Below the pieces are notes generated by a model, which was given only the letters and a program-made list of their open reading frames with translations, did not search any database and was not told where the DNA came from. Shown one piece after another: positions 11,080 to 22,529 of a stretch of 64,000 nt of DNA. Every line of letters starts with the position of its first letter. The stretch's first letter is position 1. The DNA lies in NCBI RefSeq assembly GCF_032452875.1, contig NC_083882.1, forward strand, positions 60,341,614 through 60,405,613, in the 5' to 3' direction. Source of the DNA: Bos javanicus (taxonomy: Eukaryota > Chordata > Mammalia > Artiodactyla > Bovidae). The position numbers and the translations under genes are program-made.

Positions 11080-11290
11080 ATGGCTTTACTGGCAGCTCAG
11101 CAGTAAAGAATCAGTCTTCCAACGCAGGAGACGTGGGTTCAATCCCTGGGTCAGGAAGACACCTGCAGAAGGAAATGGCAACCTACTCCAGCTATCTTGA
11201 CAGAATCCCACAGAGAGAGAAGCCTGTTGGGCTACAGACCAGGGGATCATTAAGAGTTGGACACTGTTGTTTAGTGACTAAATGGCAACA
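11080..11290 (+). mobile_element. Bov-tA SINE, diverged
   Basis: Head TGGCTTTACTGGCAGCTCAG with B-box-like GGGTTCAATCCC and a tail ending TTAGTGACTAAATGGCAAC. Immediately followed by a BOV-A2 element inserted at its CAACAACAA end. Confidence 0.88.
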
Positions 11291-11294
11291 ACAA

Positions 11295-11574
11295 TGGAGA
11301 AGGCAACGGCACCCCACTCCAGTACTCTTGCCTGGAAAATCCCATGGACGGAGGAGCCTGGTGGGCTGCAGTCCATGGGGTTGCTAGGAGTCGGATACGA
11401 CTGAGAGACTTCACTTTCACTTTTCATTTTCATGCATTGGAGAAGGAAATGGCAACCCACTCCACTGTTCTTGCCTGGAGGATCCCAGGGACGGGGGAAC
11501 CTGGTGGGCTGCTGTCTCTGGGGTCGCACAGAGTTGGACACAACTGAAGTGACTTAGCAGCAGTAGCAGCATCA
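11295..11574 (+). mobile_element. BOV-A2 SINE, full dimer
   Basis: Both BovB-derived monomers are present: left from GGAGAAGGCAACGGCACCCC, linker ACTTCACTTTCACTTTTCA, right from TGCATTGGAGAAGGAAATGG, ending AAGTGACTTAGCAGCAG. About 10-bp duplication GCAACAACAA at 11285-11294 and again at the 3' edge. Confidence 0.95.
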
Positions 11575-11589
11575 GCAACAACAACAAAC

Positions 11590-11813
11590 GATGGAATGAA
11601 GATAGAAAAAGAGCTATGTATTGAGGGATACAGTGATAAATTACTAAGGGACAGAAGAATTTTAGGACATGTAACTGTGGACTAGGGATTAAGCCCTTTA
11701 ACAGATTATCAATGGTGACAGTAAAAACCGAATTATTCTTAACTATCTACTTCTCTGAACTACTTATTTGAATTTGACAGTAACAAGTCTGGGGCCTGGG
11801 TGGCCCCTGGATT
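11590..11813. other. Short unassigned gap
   Basis: Nothing recognised. Confidence 0.5.
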
Positions 11814-11824
11814 AATACAGTTAT

Positions 11825-12039
11825 GAAAGTGAAGTCGCTCAGTCCTGTCCAACTCCTTGCAAAACCCTATGGACCGTAGCCTACCAGGCTCCTCCATCCA
11901 TGGGATTTTCCAGGTGAGAGTACTGGAGTAGGTTGCCATTTTCTTCTCCAGAGGATCTTCCTGACCCAGGGATCAAACCCGGGTCTCCCACATTGCAGGC
12001 AGACGCTTTATCGTCTGAGCCACCAGGGAAGCCCTGTAC
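11825..12039 (-). mobile_element. Bov-tA SINE, antisense
   Basis: Reverse complement of a full Bov-tA; its head is at the right end (GAGCCACCAGGGAAGCCC). Perfect 11-bp target-site duplication AATACAGTTAT at 11814-11824 and 12040-12050. Confidence 0.95.
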
Positions 12040-12050
12040 AATACAGTTAT

Positions 12051-12546
12051 AGTTCACATAAATTTATGTCAGTTTTGCTCACAACATATGCATGTTGGGT
12101 GGCACCATTACTTAGTTTAGCAACAAGATCTTCCTGGGTACACCATAGATTAATCAGACGGACTGTTCATATGAATCTTATTAGTTCTCATTAATTTATT
12201 CAGCATATATTTACTAAAGATCTGGCTCAGGGTGTAGAAAGGCTAGCACTAAAACAGTCACACAATTCTTGCTCTCAAGGAGGATACAGGTGAGGGACTA
12301 CGGATCCAAAAAATAAAATAGATGAAAGTTTACTATTAGAAAGCATGGTATAAACCATAAAATGCTGCATAATAATTCTTTTTATCAAGTAATAATTTCT
12401 AATAATAAACCTCAGCTCAGGTATAATTACCAATATTTTCTTTATCATACAAATTAAAATTTTAGAGTAAATGTGAAAAATGTTCTTTCAAGAGAAAAAG
12501 TGTTATGTCCTCTTGGCTCTGGTGGAGAAACAGCCTACAAAACTCC
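12051..12546. other. Single-copy stretch without recognised features
   Basis: About 0.5 kb, AT-rich; nothing recognised. Confidence 0.5.
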
Positions 12547-13609
12547 TTTTTGTTGTTGTCCTTCAGTCATTAAGTTGTGTCCAACTCTTTGCCACCTCAT
12601 GGACTGCAGCACACTAAGGTCCCCTGTCCTCACTTTTACCTGGAGTCTGCTCAAGTTCATGTACATTGAATTGGTAATGTTATCTTACCATCTCATCCTC
12701 TGCCACCTGTTTCTCCTTTTGCCTTTAAACCTTCACCCATCAGGGTCTATTCCAATGAGTCAGATCTTCGCATCAGGTGGATAAACTATTGGAGCTTCAC
12801 CATCAGCCCTTCCAATGAATATTCAGGGTTGATTTCCTTTAGGATTGACTGATTTGATCTCCTTGCTCTCCAAGGAATCTAAAGAGTCTTCTCCAGCACC
12901 ACAATTTAAAAGCAGCAATTCTTCGGCACTCATCATTCTTTATGGTCCAACTGTCACATCTGTACGTGACTGCTGGAAAACCATAGCTTTGATTATAGGG
13001 ACCTTTGTCAGTAAACTAATGTCTCTGCTCTTTAATATGCTGTCTAGGTTTGTCATAGCCTTTCTTCCAAGGAGCAAGCGTCTTTTAATTTCATGCTTCA
13101 GTCACTGTCTGCAGTGATTTTGGAGCCCAAGTAAATAAAATCGGTCACTGCTTCCACTTTTTCCCTTTCTATTTGCCATGAAGTAATGGGACCAGAAGCC
13201 ATGATCTTACTTTTTTGAATGTTGAGCTTTAAGCCAGTTTATTCTTTCATCCTCGTCAAGAGCCTCTTTGGTTCCTCTTCCCTTCTGCCATTAGAGGGGT
13301 ATCATCTGCATATCAGAGGTTGTTGATATTACTCCCAGAAGTCTTGATTCCAGCTTTTACCTTCTGACCTGGGAGGTTCACCTTCCAGTGTCATGTCTTT
13401 TTGCTTTTTGCTACTGTTCATGGGGTTCTCCTGGCAAGAATATTGGAATGGTTTGCTGTTTCATCCTCTAGTGAACCATGCGTTATTAGAACTCTTTACT
13501 ATGACCCCTCCATCTGAAGTAGCCCTGCAAGCCATGGTTCATAGTTTCATTGAGTTTCCCAAGCCCCTTTGCCATGATAAGGCTGTGATCCACGAAGGGG
13601 ATAAAACTC
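12547..13609 (-). mobile_element. BovB LINE, antisense, internally deleted
   Basis: Reading on the minus strand, the right-hand segment (13373-13609) matches the upstream part of BovB. It is joined at about 13372 directly to the region after the RT active site, which runs on to the 3' end at 12547. The RT core is therefore missing. The 3' end carries the (AAC)n-type terminus seen as TTGTTGTTG on the plus strand. No usable reading frame. Confidence 0.85.
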
Positions 13610-15225
13610 CTTCAGTTCAGTTCAGTTCAGTAGCTCAGTTGTGACCAACTCTTTGTGACCCCATTAACTGCAGCACACCAGGCCTCCCTGTCCATCACCA
13701 ACTCCCAGAGCCTACCCAAACGCACTGCATTGAGTCCGTGATGCCATCCAACTATCTCATTCTCTGTCGTCCCCTTCTCCTGCCCTCAATCTTTCTCAGC
13801 ATCAGGGTCTTTTCAAATGTGTCAGCTCTTCGCATCAGGTGGCCAAAGTATTGGAGCTTTAGCTTTAGCATCAGACCTTCCAATGAGCACCCAGGACTTA
13901 TCTCCTTTAGAATGGACTGGTTGGATCTCCTTGCAGTCCATGGAACTCTCAAGAGTGTTCTCAAACACCAAGGTTCAAAAGCATCAATTCTTCGGCGCTC
14001 AGCCTTCTTTATAGTCTAACTCTCACATCCATACATGACTACTGGAAAAATCATAGCCTTGACTAGACGGACCTTTGTTGGCAAAGTAATGTCTCTGCTT
14101 TTTAATATGCTGTCTAGGTTGGTCATAACTTTCCTTCCAAGGAGTAAGTGTCTTTTAATTTCATGGCTGCAATCACCATCTGCAGTGATTTTGGAGCCCA
14201 GAAAAATAAAGTATGACACTGTTTCCACTGTTTCCCTATCTATTTCCCATGAAGTGATGGGACCAGATGCCATGATATTCACTTTCTGAATGTTGAGCTT
14301 TAAGCCAACTTTTTCACTCTCCACTTTCACTTTCATCAAGAGGCTCTTTATAAGGGTGGTGTCATCTGCATAGCTGAAGTTATTAATATTTCTCCCAGCA
14401 ATCTTGATTCCAGCTTCTGCTTCATTCAGCCCAGCATTTCTCTTGATATATTCTTCATATAAATTAAATAAGCAGGGTGAGAATATACAGCCTTGACATA
14501 TTCCTTTTCCTATTTGGAACCAGTCTGTTGTTCCATGTCCAGTTCTAACTGTTGCTTCCTGACCTGCATACAGGTTTCTCAAGAGGCAGGTCAGGTGGTC
14601 TGGTATTCCCATCTCTTTCAGAATTTTCCACAGTTTATTGTAATGCACATAGTCAAAGGCTTTGGCATAGTCAATAAAGCAGAAATAGATGTTTTTCTGA
14701 AACTCTCTTGCTTTTTCCATGATCCAGCGGATGTTGGCAATTTGATCTCTGGTTCCTCTGCCTTTTCTAAAACCAGGTTGAACATCCGGAAGTTCACGAT
14801 TCAGTATTACTGAAGCCTGGCTTGAAGAATTTTGAGCATTACTTTACTAGCGTGTGAGATAAGTGCAATTGTGCAGTAGTTTGAGCATTCTTTGGCATTG
14901 CCTTTCTTTGGGATTGGAATGAAAATTGACCTTTCCAGTCCTGTGGACACTGCTGAGTTTTCCAAATGTGCTGGCATATTGAGTGCAACACTTTCACAGC
15001 ATCATCTTTTAGGATTTGAAATAGCTCAACTGGAATTCCATCATCTCCACTAGCTTTGCTTGTAGTGATGCTTCCTAAGGCCCACTTGACTTCACATTCC
15101 AGGATGTCTGGCTCTAGGTGAGTGATCACACCATCACAATTAACTAAGTCATGAAGATCTTTTTTGTACGGTTCTTCTGTATATTCCTGCCATCTCTTAT
15201 TAATATCTTCTGCTTCTGTCATTAC
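13610..15225 (-). mobile_element. BovB LINE, antisense, 5'-truncated
   Basis: About 1.6 kb covering the RT domain to the 3' terminus, which ends in ACTGA repeats (TTCAGTTCAGTTCAGTTCAG on the plus strand at 13612). The 5' end is truncated inside the coding region. It abuts the preceding BovB, with both copies in the same direction. No clear target-site duplication. Confidence 0.93.
14016..15222 (-). pseudogene. BovB reverse transcriptase fragments
   Basis: Two antisense open segments: 14839-15222 (127 codons, N-side of RT with the ECEVKWALGSITT block and GIPVELFQILKDDAVKVL) and 14016-14720 (234 codons, motif A FIDYAKAFDYV, then SPCLFNLY and the catalytic YADDTT). They are separated by frameshifts. 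Known role in BovB: RT primed at the nicked target. Missing the endonuclease, so only a relic. The catalytic YADD is preserved. Confidence 0.88.
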
Positions 15226-15666
15226 ACCTAATAGCAGTCTTTTTCCTATCCTCTTTGATTCCTCCTACCTTAAGTCCTGAAATGCTTAATGTACATCATC
15301 CTTGATCCTTCATTGATAAACCTTTGTGCAAATATAGTCATCAATTCCATGTTGTTCCCTAAAATACAGAGACCCAAAGTTTCAATGCAATAAGAGACCT
15401 GTTAACACTCTTCTAAGAAGCTTCTGATATAGAACAAAGAACATCATCTTATTCCTCCTTCTTCATTGCCTCTCTGCCATAACTGGTGAAGGGAATTTTT
15501 TCCTCTCACTCAGTCATTGTCTTCCTTTACAATATTGTCTGGGCGTTCTTACTTTCACAAAGAGTTGGGAGTTGATAACTCCCAGATTGAAGACTTTCCA
15601 ACTGCTTACCCTGGAAATGTTAATTTCCCAATATGTCCTACACCATTTCCCAGGTTTCCGCTTTTG
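15226..15666. other. Single-copy stretch beside inverted duplication
   Basis: About 0.44 kb, pyrimidine-rich on the plus strand; nothing recognised. Confidence 0.5.
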
Positions 15667-16823
15667 TCCATCCTCTTCCCTCTCTTCCCCTCCCTCGTTT
15701 TCTCTGTTCTCTTTCCCTTTCCCTCCTTTAATCTCTTCGACTCTTTTAAACTTCCTTTTCTTTTCTGCGCCCCTCATTTCCACACTTCTTTCTGTGAAAT
15801 CTTATAGGCTCTTCCTGTTATGTTGACAATGTTAATTTAAAATGGACATCACAATTTCTCTCATGATTTTCAGACTCATATTTCCTACTGCCAAAGAACA
15901 ACTCCACTCTGCTCCAGGCTTGTATACAATTCTCCAAATACTTTCACGCGGCCTCACTCCTGATTGTGTCACACTCTCACGTGAAGGATAGTAAGTGTAG
16001 GGACACAGATGTATAAAATTTGAGTTTTCAGTCTTTACTCAGACACTTGATTGCTGGGTAACTCTAAGGAAAACACCAAATCTATTCAAGTCTACTTCTT
16101 TTTACAGAAAATGGAGCCCATAATACCCTCTTCATCATTTCATCATGAGGATTCAGTATAACAAACTTTTGGGGGAAAAAAAGAGATATTCTATCCATTG
16201 GGAGTTCATTAACAAGCATTATCCATAATCCCATCCATGGTGGGTGGCTCCAGAGGCTTCTTCTTGTCGTCAGGAATTCTAGAAAAGTTTGGCTGCCTGA
16301 GTTTTATGTTATATTTGGTTTTGTGATTCTGCTTTCTGGGAATGAGTGAAGATGATGTACTCTCCTCTCTAGTATAAATGTTAAAAGTAAATAAAAATAG
16401 AAGACCACAAATTCTTTGCAGTGACTCCCAAAAGAATGTGATGAAAGTGACACCGTGTGACTTCAGAACCTAAGCCTCAGGGCGTCTTGCAGCTCCCACC
16501 ACTGCTCCTCAGAACACGACATGGAGAGCACATGCCACCCAGAAGCCCTGAAGACAGAGGACACTTCGGAAATCTGAATTATGGTGACAGTTGTGCTATA
16601 AAACTATGTTATTGGACATCATTGAATTTTATGCATAAACTTTATGATTTTTAAAATATTTTTCAATAAAGCTATTAAAAAAAGAAGCCATGAAGGAAGG
16701 TCACATTGAGAGAGAGATGCAGGCCTCCCCAGTACCCCAGCTAAGACTGAGACTCAACTGACTGCTAGTGGAATGCTGCCAAAGAGTGATTTCAAGCCAA
16801 ATCAGTCAATCTAAGAATTCTGA
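15667..16823 (+). repeat. Inverted duplication, left arm
   Basis: Reverse complement of 17748-19682. The outer edge starts at TCCATCCTCTTCCCTC; the inner edge ends at CTAAGAATTCTGA. By eye the outer about 1 kb is nearly identical to its partner (single substitutions and small indels); the inner about 140 bp is less alike and has extra bases. The arm includes a polypyrimidine block (15660-15780) and, near 16630-16685, an AATAAAGC plus A-run that looks like the 3' end of an old retroelement. This arm lacks the BovB insertion found in the partner, at the site near 15866-15882. Confidence 0.92.
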
Positions 16824-17747
16824 GAAACTTTAAAATCAGAGTTATTTTAAGTACTAATAAATAGTTGGTTATCCTTAGTCTATCAATTCTTTAAATCATG
16901 TATGGAACTCAGGTGATTTCCTTGAATTGTACAACCCCGCATCCATCTATTTACAAACCTTGAAACAACGTGCATGCATGTATGTGACAGCCTTTACTAA
17001 AGGGCCTGGAGAAATAGGGGACACAGTTCCTATCAACCAAAGAACAAGTAAAATATTAGATACTATTTTTCTTAAAAATTCTTTCACTTTTTCACTGTTT
17101 CTCTTTTCTCTTTTCCTGTCTCTTTCTTCTTTTGCTCAATCTCCCTCCCAATTTGGGTACTAGATACCCCTCACTTATAAAGTATGGCTTACTTTTTGGT
17201 TTCTTCATGTTCCATCATCTGAGGTCTCAGTTTTATTACCAAGAACCTGTCAAAATATTTTCCTAACCAAAAGCAATTTCATCCCAAAAAGACATTCCAG
17301 ATCTAGCTATTAAAGCTGTTCATTATCATACCATTCTATGTATACATCATTTTGACCAAGGACTGACGCATATCAATTCAAATACAATTTATCCTTCTTC
17401 ATGCATTCTATGTCTTGTTTCATAATATGTCAATCTAGTAACTCATATTAGGGCACTTGGAATCATGCTTGACCCTTTCTTAAATCTGCCCTTCTAATTC
17501 CAATCTCTTATCTCATTGTTTCCTTCCCAGATAGACTTTACGATCTCCTAATGCATATCCTTACCTGCATCTCAGCAACAAAGCTCTAGTTCAAACCCTC
17601 TTATTTTGTCACCAGGGTTAGCATAATTTTACCCTAATTTTCCTTTCTGCCTCTAAATCATATTTTTTAAAGCAATTCTCCAGGGAAGGAGTTATTAAAT
17701 TACAATAATTAAGAAAAATGAATTTTATTTGAATTGATGTGCATCAG
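16824..17747. other. Spacer of inverted duplication
   Basis: About 0.92 kb of AT-rich sequence between the arms. No ORF of interest and no family recognised with confidence. Confidence 0.6.
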
Positions 17748-19682
17748 TCAAAATTCTTAGGTTGACTGATTTGGTGTGAAATCACTCTGGCAGCATTCCA
17801 CTGGCGGGGGTTCCTGGGAGGCCTACACCTTTCTACGTGATCTGCCTTCAGAGCTTCTTTTTTTAACAGCTTTATTGAGATATATTTAAAAAATCATAAA
17901 GTTAGTACATAAAATTCAATGATGTCCAATAACATAGTTTTATAGCACAACTGTCACCATAATTCAGATTTCCGAAGTGTCCTCTGTCTCCAGGGCTTCT
18001 GGGTGGCATGTGCTCTCCATGTCGTGTTCTGAGGAGCAGTGGTGGGAGCTGCAAGACGCCCTGAGGCTTAGGTTCTGAAATCACACGGTGTCACTTTCAT
18101 CACACTCTTTTGGGAGTTACTGCAAAGAATTTGTGGTCTTCTATTTTTATTTATTTTTAACATTTATACTAGAGAGGAGAGTACATCATCGTCACTCATT
18201 CCCAGAAAGCAGAATCACAAAACCAAATATAACATAAAACTCAGGCAGCCAAACTTTTCTAGAATTCCTGACGACAAGAAGAAGCCTCTGGAGCCACCCA
18301 CCATGGATGGGATTATGGATAATGCTTGTTAATGAACTCCCAATGGATAGAATATCTCCTTTTTCCCCAAAAGTTTGTTATACTGAATCCTCATGATGAA
18401 ATGATGAAGAGGGTATTATGGGCTCCATTTTCTGTAAAAAGAAGTAGACTTGAATAGATTTGGTGTTTTCCTTAGAGTTACCCAGCAATCAAGTGTCTGA
18501 GTAAAGACTGAAAACTCAAATTTTATACATCTGTGTCCCTACACTTACTTACTGTCCTTCACGTGACAGCATGACAATCAGGAGTGAGGCCGCGTGAAAG
18601 TATTTGGAGAATTGTATACAAGCCTGGAGCAGAGTGGAGTTGTTCTTTGGCAGTAGGAAATATTATGAGTCTGCTAATAACCTCAGATATGCAGATGACA
18701 TGACCCTTATGGCAGAAAGTGAAGACGAACTAAAATGCCTCTTGATGAAAGTGAAAGTGGAGAGTGAAAAAGTTGGCTTAAAGCTCAACATTCAGAAAAC
18801 GAAGATCATGGCATCTGGTCCCATCACTTCATGGGAAATAGATGGGGAAACAGTGGAAACAGTGTCAGACTTTATTTTGGGGGGCTCCAAAATCACTGCA
18901 GATGGTGACTGCAGCCATGAAATTAAAAGACGCTTACTCCTTGGAAGGAAAGTTATGACCAACCTAGATAGCATATTCAAAAGCAGAGACATTACTTTGC
19001 CAACAAAGGTCCATCTAGTCAAGGCTATGGTTTTTCCAGTGGTCATGTATGGATGTGAGAGTTGGACTGTGAAGAAAGCTGAGCGCCAAAGAATTGATGC
19101 TTTTGAACTGTGGTGTTGGAGAACACTCTTGAGAGTCCCTTGGACTGCAAGGAGATCAACCAGTCCATTCTTAAGGAGATTAACCCTGGGATTTCTTTGG
19201 AAGGAATGATGCTAAAGCTGAAACTCCAGTACTTTGGCCACCTCATGTGAAGAGTTGACTCATTGGAAAAGACTCTGGTACTGGGAAGGATTAAGGGCAG
19301 GAGGAGAAGGAGACGACAGAGGATGAGATGGCTGGATGGCATCACTGACTGGATGGACGGGAGTCTGAGTGAACTGCGGGAGTTGGTGATAGACAGGGAG
19401 GCCTGGTGTGCTGTGATTCATGGGGTCACAAAGAGTTGGACACGACTGAGTGACTGAACTGAACTGAATATGAGTCTGGAAGTTATGAGAGAAATTGTGA
19501 TGTCCATTTTAAATTAACATTGTCAACATAACAGGAAAAGCTTATAAGATTTCACAGAATGAAGTGTGGAGATGAGGGGTACAGAAAAGATAAAAGAGTT
19601 AAAAAGAGTCGAAGAGATTAAAAGAGGGAAAGGGAAAGAGAACAGAGAAAATGAGAAAAGGGAAGAGAGGGAAGAGGATGGA
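17748..19682 (-). repeat. Inverted duplication, right arm
   Basis: Partner of 15667-16823 in opposite orientation, lengthened by a BovB at 18673-19468. Inner edge TCAAAATTCTTAGG (17748), outer edge GGGAAGAGGATGGA (19669-19682). Without the BovB and its duplicated 9 bp the arm is about 1.13 kb, the same size as the left arm. An antisense retroelement end (AACAGCTTTATTGAGATATA) lies at 17866-17885. Confidence 0.92.
18673..19468 (+). mobile_element. BovB LINE 3' part, inserted in right arm
   Basis: 5'-truncated BovB starting just before the RT active site (CTCAGATATGCAGATGACAT) and ending in ACTGAACTGAACTGAA. Bounded by the 9-bp direct repeat TATGAGTCT at 18664-18672 and 19469-19477, which is present once in the other arm. 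An ORF at 18604-19209 runs from arm sequence into BovB RT (YADDMTLMAESEDELK) and is a chimera, not a gene. Confidence 0.95.
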
Positions 19683-19775
19683 AAATAAATATTAAACCCT
19701 AACAGACTATACTCCAAAATAAAATAAAACGTTAAAAAGTTTTTTAAAAAATAAATAAAACAATATAACTCTTTA
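19683..19775 (+). mobile_element. Possible L1 3'-tail remnant
   Basis: ACTATACTCCAAAATAAAAT followed by mixed A/T tail. This wording is common at ruminant L1 3' ends; the piece is too short for firm assignment. Confidence 0.4.
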
Positions 19776-19837
19776 ATGAATTTTTAAAATCACTTCAAAA
19801 GTCTTAGTGTAATCATATGTGGTTGTCTTTTAAATAG

Positions 19838-19965
19838 AGATGGGAAACCTGCACAAAGGCAGGCTAAGCACCTTGTTTAGGGTCACATGATTATTAGCTA
19901 GTGGTTATAATTCAAATCCAAGATTATTTTGCCTCCAAATTCTGCGTTCTCTAATGTGTGTGACC
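19838..19965 (-). mobile_element. MIR SINE core, antisense
   Basis: Order of diagnostic phrases on the plus strand: AGATGGGAAAC, AGGGTCACATGATTATTAGC, TAGTGG, TTCAAATCCAAG. This is the antisense MIR core plus B-box region. Confidence 0.75.
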
Positions 19966-21199
19966 TTGAAGTCCTCCTCAGTCACAGCTGCCCCCTTCAA
20001 AGAATTTACCAGGACATGGTCAGTAAGGTATGTTGCCTGAATGCTACTACACTGATTTGAAGTACTTAAGTCTTAATTTCATGTATGTATTTTCTTAATG
20101 CATTCCCCCATAATATCAACAAAATCTACTTCTTTGGAAGAGGGTTAGTTCAGAATTGGGGAAACATGAAAATTTTGAAAAGGCCCCATTGCAAAATAGC
20201 TTTCATATTTATAAATGAATGGTAAAAAGGAGCACATTTTGAAATGAAGTTTGAAATGAAGGTAAATTCATTTGGATAAAGCTTGCTTGAGATCAGTTTA
20301 GAAATCATTAAGGTAAAAATAAAAGGGCAATTTGATTCATTAGCTCTTAAGAAACCAGTGCTGTAAATGATAAAAAAGATTCAACATTGATTGAAATCTG
20401 CTTAGTGATAAGCTCTAAGAATCTCTACTCCCCAGTACCTAAGGCTATCAACATGAAGCCAGAAGTCAGGAATAAAATCTTTTCAGAGCAAGAGAATGGG
20501 AAAACAGAATCTCAAAAAGCTAGAAAAGTAGGATCTATGATGAGAGCCTCAGGTGAGAGAAGCTCTATAATGCAAAACATCCTGAAATGAGATTTCAGTG
20601 ACAGAGTACAAGTGTGTAAATATGAAACTTCAGAGAAGTCACTTCCCTTTCTGAGTCTTACCTCTTCATCTGTAAAGGGAGGTAATATCCAGCTGCTCTC
20701 AAGTTCTTAAACTTTGCTTTTAAATTTTTGAAAATGCCACTAGAGGGCAGCAGGAATTAACTAATATCCTCTCAGCTTTAGTTTTCAGAAGGATTTTTTT
20801 TTTTTGCAAGACTGAAATCATTTTGGAGAATACCACCACCACCACAAGCACACAATTAAAAACAGAATAGTCTTAAAAGTGCACAATAATTAGTAAAACA
20901 AATAAATTCTTATTCATTAAAATCAGCATATTGCTACCTAAGGAAAATGTCCAACGATGTTAAGAATTATTTACCATGCTTCCCCATGAAATATGTTGTC
21001 ACAGTGTCTAATTTTACTATGTATCAATTAAATGTGTTAACCACGTAGACTCGAGGCACGTAAATATTTACAATGACCTGATCAATAATTCCATTTGCAT
21101 GTCTAGTAAATACCACATAGAACTCCATTTCCCTCCCCCAAACCTGATTCTTCTTTAATTGTGCGTTTGCAGTCCCAGAAAATGAAAACAGTATTTCCC
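19966..21199. other. Mostly single-copy DNA
   Basis: About 1.2 kb. Contains a MIR-like piece (20628-20700) and a T-run with a nearby (ACC)n run (20788-20840). The ORFs at 20387-20590 and 21024-21206 have no supporting features. Confidence 0.5.
20628..20700 (+). mobile_element. MIR-like core fragment
   Basis: CAGAGAAGTCACTTCCCTTT then TCATCTGTAAAGGGAGGTAA, the sense MIR core wording. Confidence 0.55.
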
Positions 21200-21660
21200 T
21201 CATCACTCAATTCAAATGTCTAGGAGCCATAAATTATTTCTCTTCTTCCTCCCCACTCTAAATCCAACCCACTAGCAAAGCTTGGCTCTACCTCCAAAAC
21301 ACATTGTCAAAGTTTCCATTTATTTCCAGCTCCAGTGTTACCATCTTGTCCAAGCCACCCTCATCCCTCACATGGATGGCTTCAAAAGCCACACCGCCTG
21401 GACTCTCCACTTCTTTTTTCCCTTTACAATCCATGCTCCATATATCAACCAGAGTGATGATTTAAAATATTTAATATCAGGCCTATCAGGCCCCTCTCTT
21501 ATTTAAAACCTTCCAAAAAATGATCAGTGTCCTGAAAATAAAATCCAGAGTCTATAACATAATCTATGTGCCTTCTCATAATCCAGTGGTTGCCTGCTCC
21601 TTTTATAATTTACACTCTCATTCACTGTACTTGAGAAATACTGCCCTTCTCCCACCACGT

Positions 21661-21677
21661 CACACACACACACACAC
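21661..21677. repeat. (CA)n microsatellite
   Basis: Eight CA units inside the L2. Confidence 0.9.
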
Positions 21678-21883
21678 CCTAGTCATTCCTGCCTTAGAGC
21701 TTTGGATTACTAACAGTACTTCTTTCTGCCTGGAATGCTCCATCTCTGATCTATCCAGGGCTGGTACTTATTATTCAGATCTCAGGTCATCCATCTAAGT
21801 CTGGTCACCCAGCCAGAACATCTAAAGTAAAATGGCCCCTCTTCATCACAGCAACTTAATTTGTTCCTATCTCTGTACTTACC

Positions 21884-22159
21884 GGAGAAGGCGATGGCAC
21901 CCCACTCCAGTACTCTTGCCTGGAAAATCCCATGGACAGAGGAGCCTGGTAGGCTGCAGTCCATGGGGTCGCTAAGAGTCGGACACAACTGAGAGACTTC
22001 ACTTTCACTTTTCACTTTCATGCATTGGAAAAGGAAATGGCACCCCTCTCCAGTGTTCTTGCCTGGAGAATCCCAGGGACTGGGGAGCCTGGTGGGCTGC
22101 CATCTATGGGGTCACACAGAGTCAGACACAACTGAAGTGACTTAGCAGCAGCAGCAGCA
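21884..22159 (+). mobile_element. BOV-A2 SINE, full dimer
   Basis: Complete two-monomer element ending in CTTAGCAGCAGCAGCAGCAG. 9-bp target-site duplication GTACTTACC at 21875-21883 and 22160-22168. Confidence 0.96.
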
Positions 22160-22275
22160 GTACTTACCACTCTCTGAATTGACTTGGTTTATCCATCTGC
22201 TTACTTATTTATTGTCTTCTCTCACTAAAATAGTCCAGAAATATGTCAATTGTTCACCACAGTACCTGTACTTCC

Positions 22276-22410
22276 CTGGAGAAGGAAATGGCAACGCACT
22301 CCAGTATTCTTGCCTGGAAAATCCCATGGATGGAGGAACCTGGTAGGCTACAGTCTATGGGGTTGCAAAGAGTCAGACACGACTGAGTGAATTCACCCAC
22401 TCACTCACTC
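22276..22410 (+). mobile_element. 5'-truncated Bov-tA SINE
   Basis: Only the BovB-derived portion (CTGGAGAAGGAAATGGCAAC onward), with a (CACT)n tail. Perfect 12-bp duplication ACCTGTACTTCC at 22264-22275 and 22411-22422, showing it inserted already truncated. Confidence 0.92.
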
Positions 22411-22529
22411 ACCTGTACTTCCTGTTTACAAAACATCACAAGTACCCAATAGATATTAAATTTTATTTATTTTAATTTTTAAATTTTATTTAAAATGTTT
22501 ACTTATTTTAAGATTTGTTTATTTTACAT

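Larger units (their letters stand above)
21200..22262 (+). mobile_element. L2 LINE, sense, C-terminal and 3' region
   Basis: Follows the L2 coding strand: TCTAGGAGCCATAAATTATT, AGCAAAGCTTGGCTCTACCT, CATCTTGTCCAAGCCACCCT, TTTCTGCCTGGAATGCTCC, TCAGATCTCAGGTC. Split by a BOV-A2 (21884-22159) with the host continuing at 22160. A (CA)n run sits at 21661-21677. Ancient and non-coding. Confidence 0.75.

Noticed and set aside
10923..11547. ORFs of 67-154 codons across 10923-11547.
   Set aside because: They read through Bov-tA and BOV-A2; the same peptide pieces (for example GSIPGSGR, LPGKSHGRRSLVG) recur at every SINE copy.
16457..18084. Small ORFs of 65 and 60 codons with nearly the same protein in both arms (16457-16654 + and 17902-18084 -).
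   Set aside because: The similarity comes from the inverted duplication of DNA, not from selection; no start context, domain or codon pattern supports a gene.
18604..19209. 201-codon ORF.
   Set aside because: Chimera of arm sequence and an inserted BovB RT fragment.
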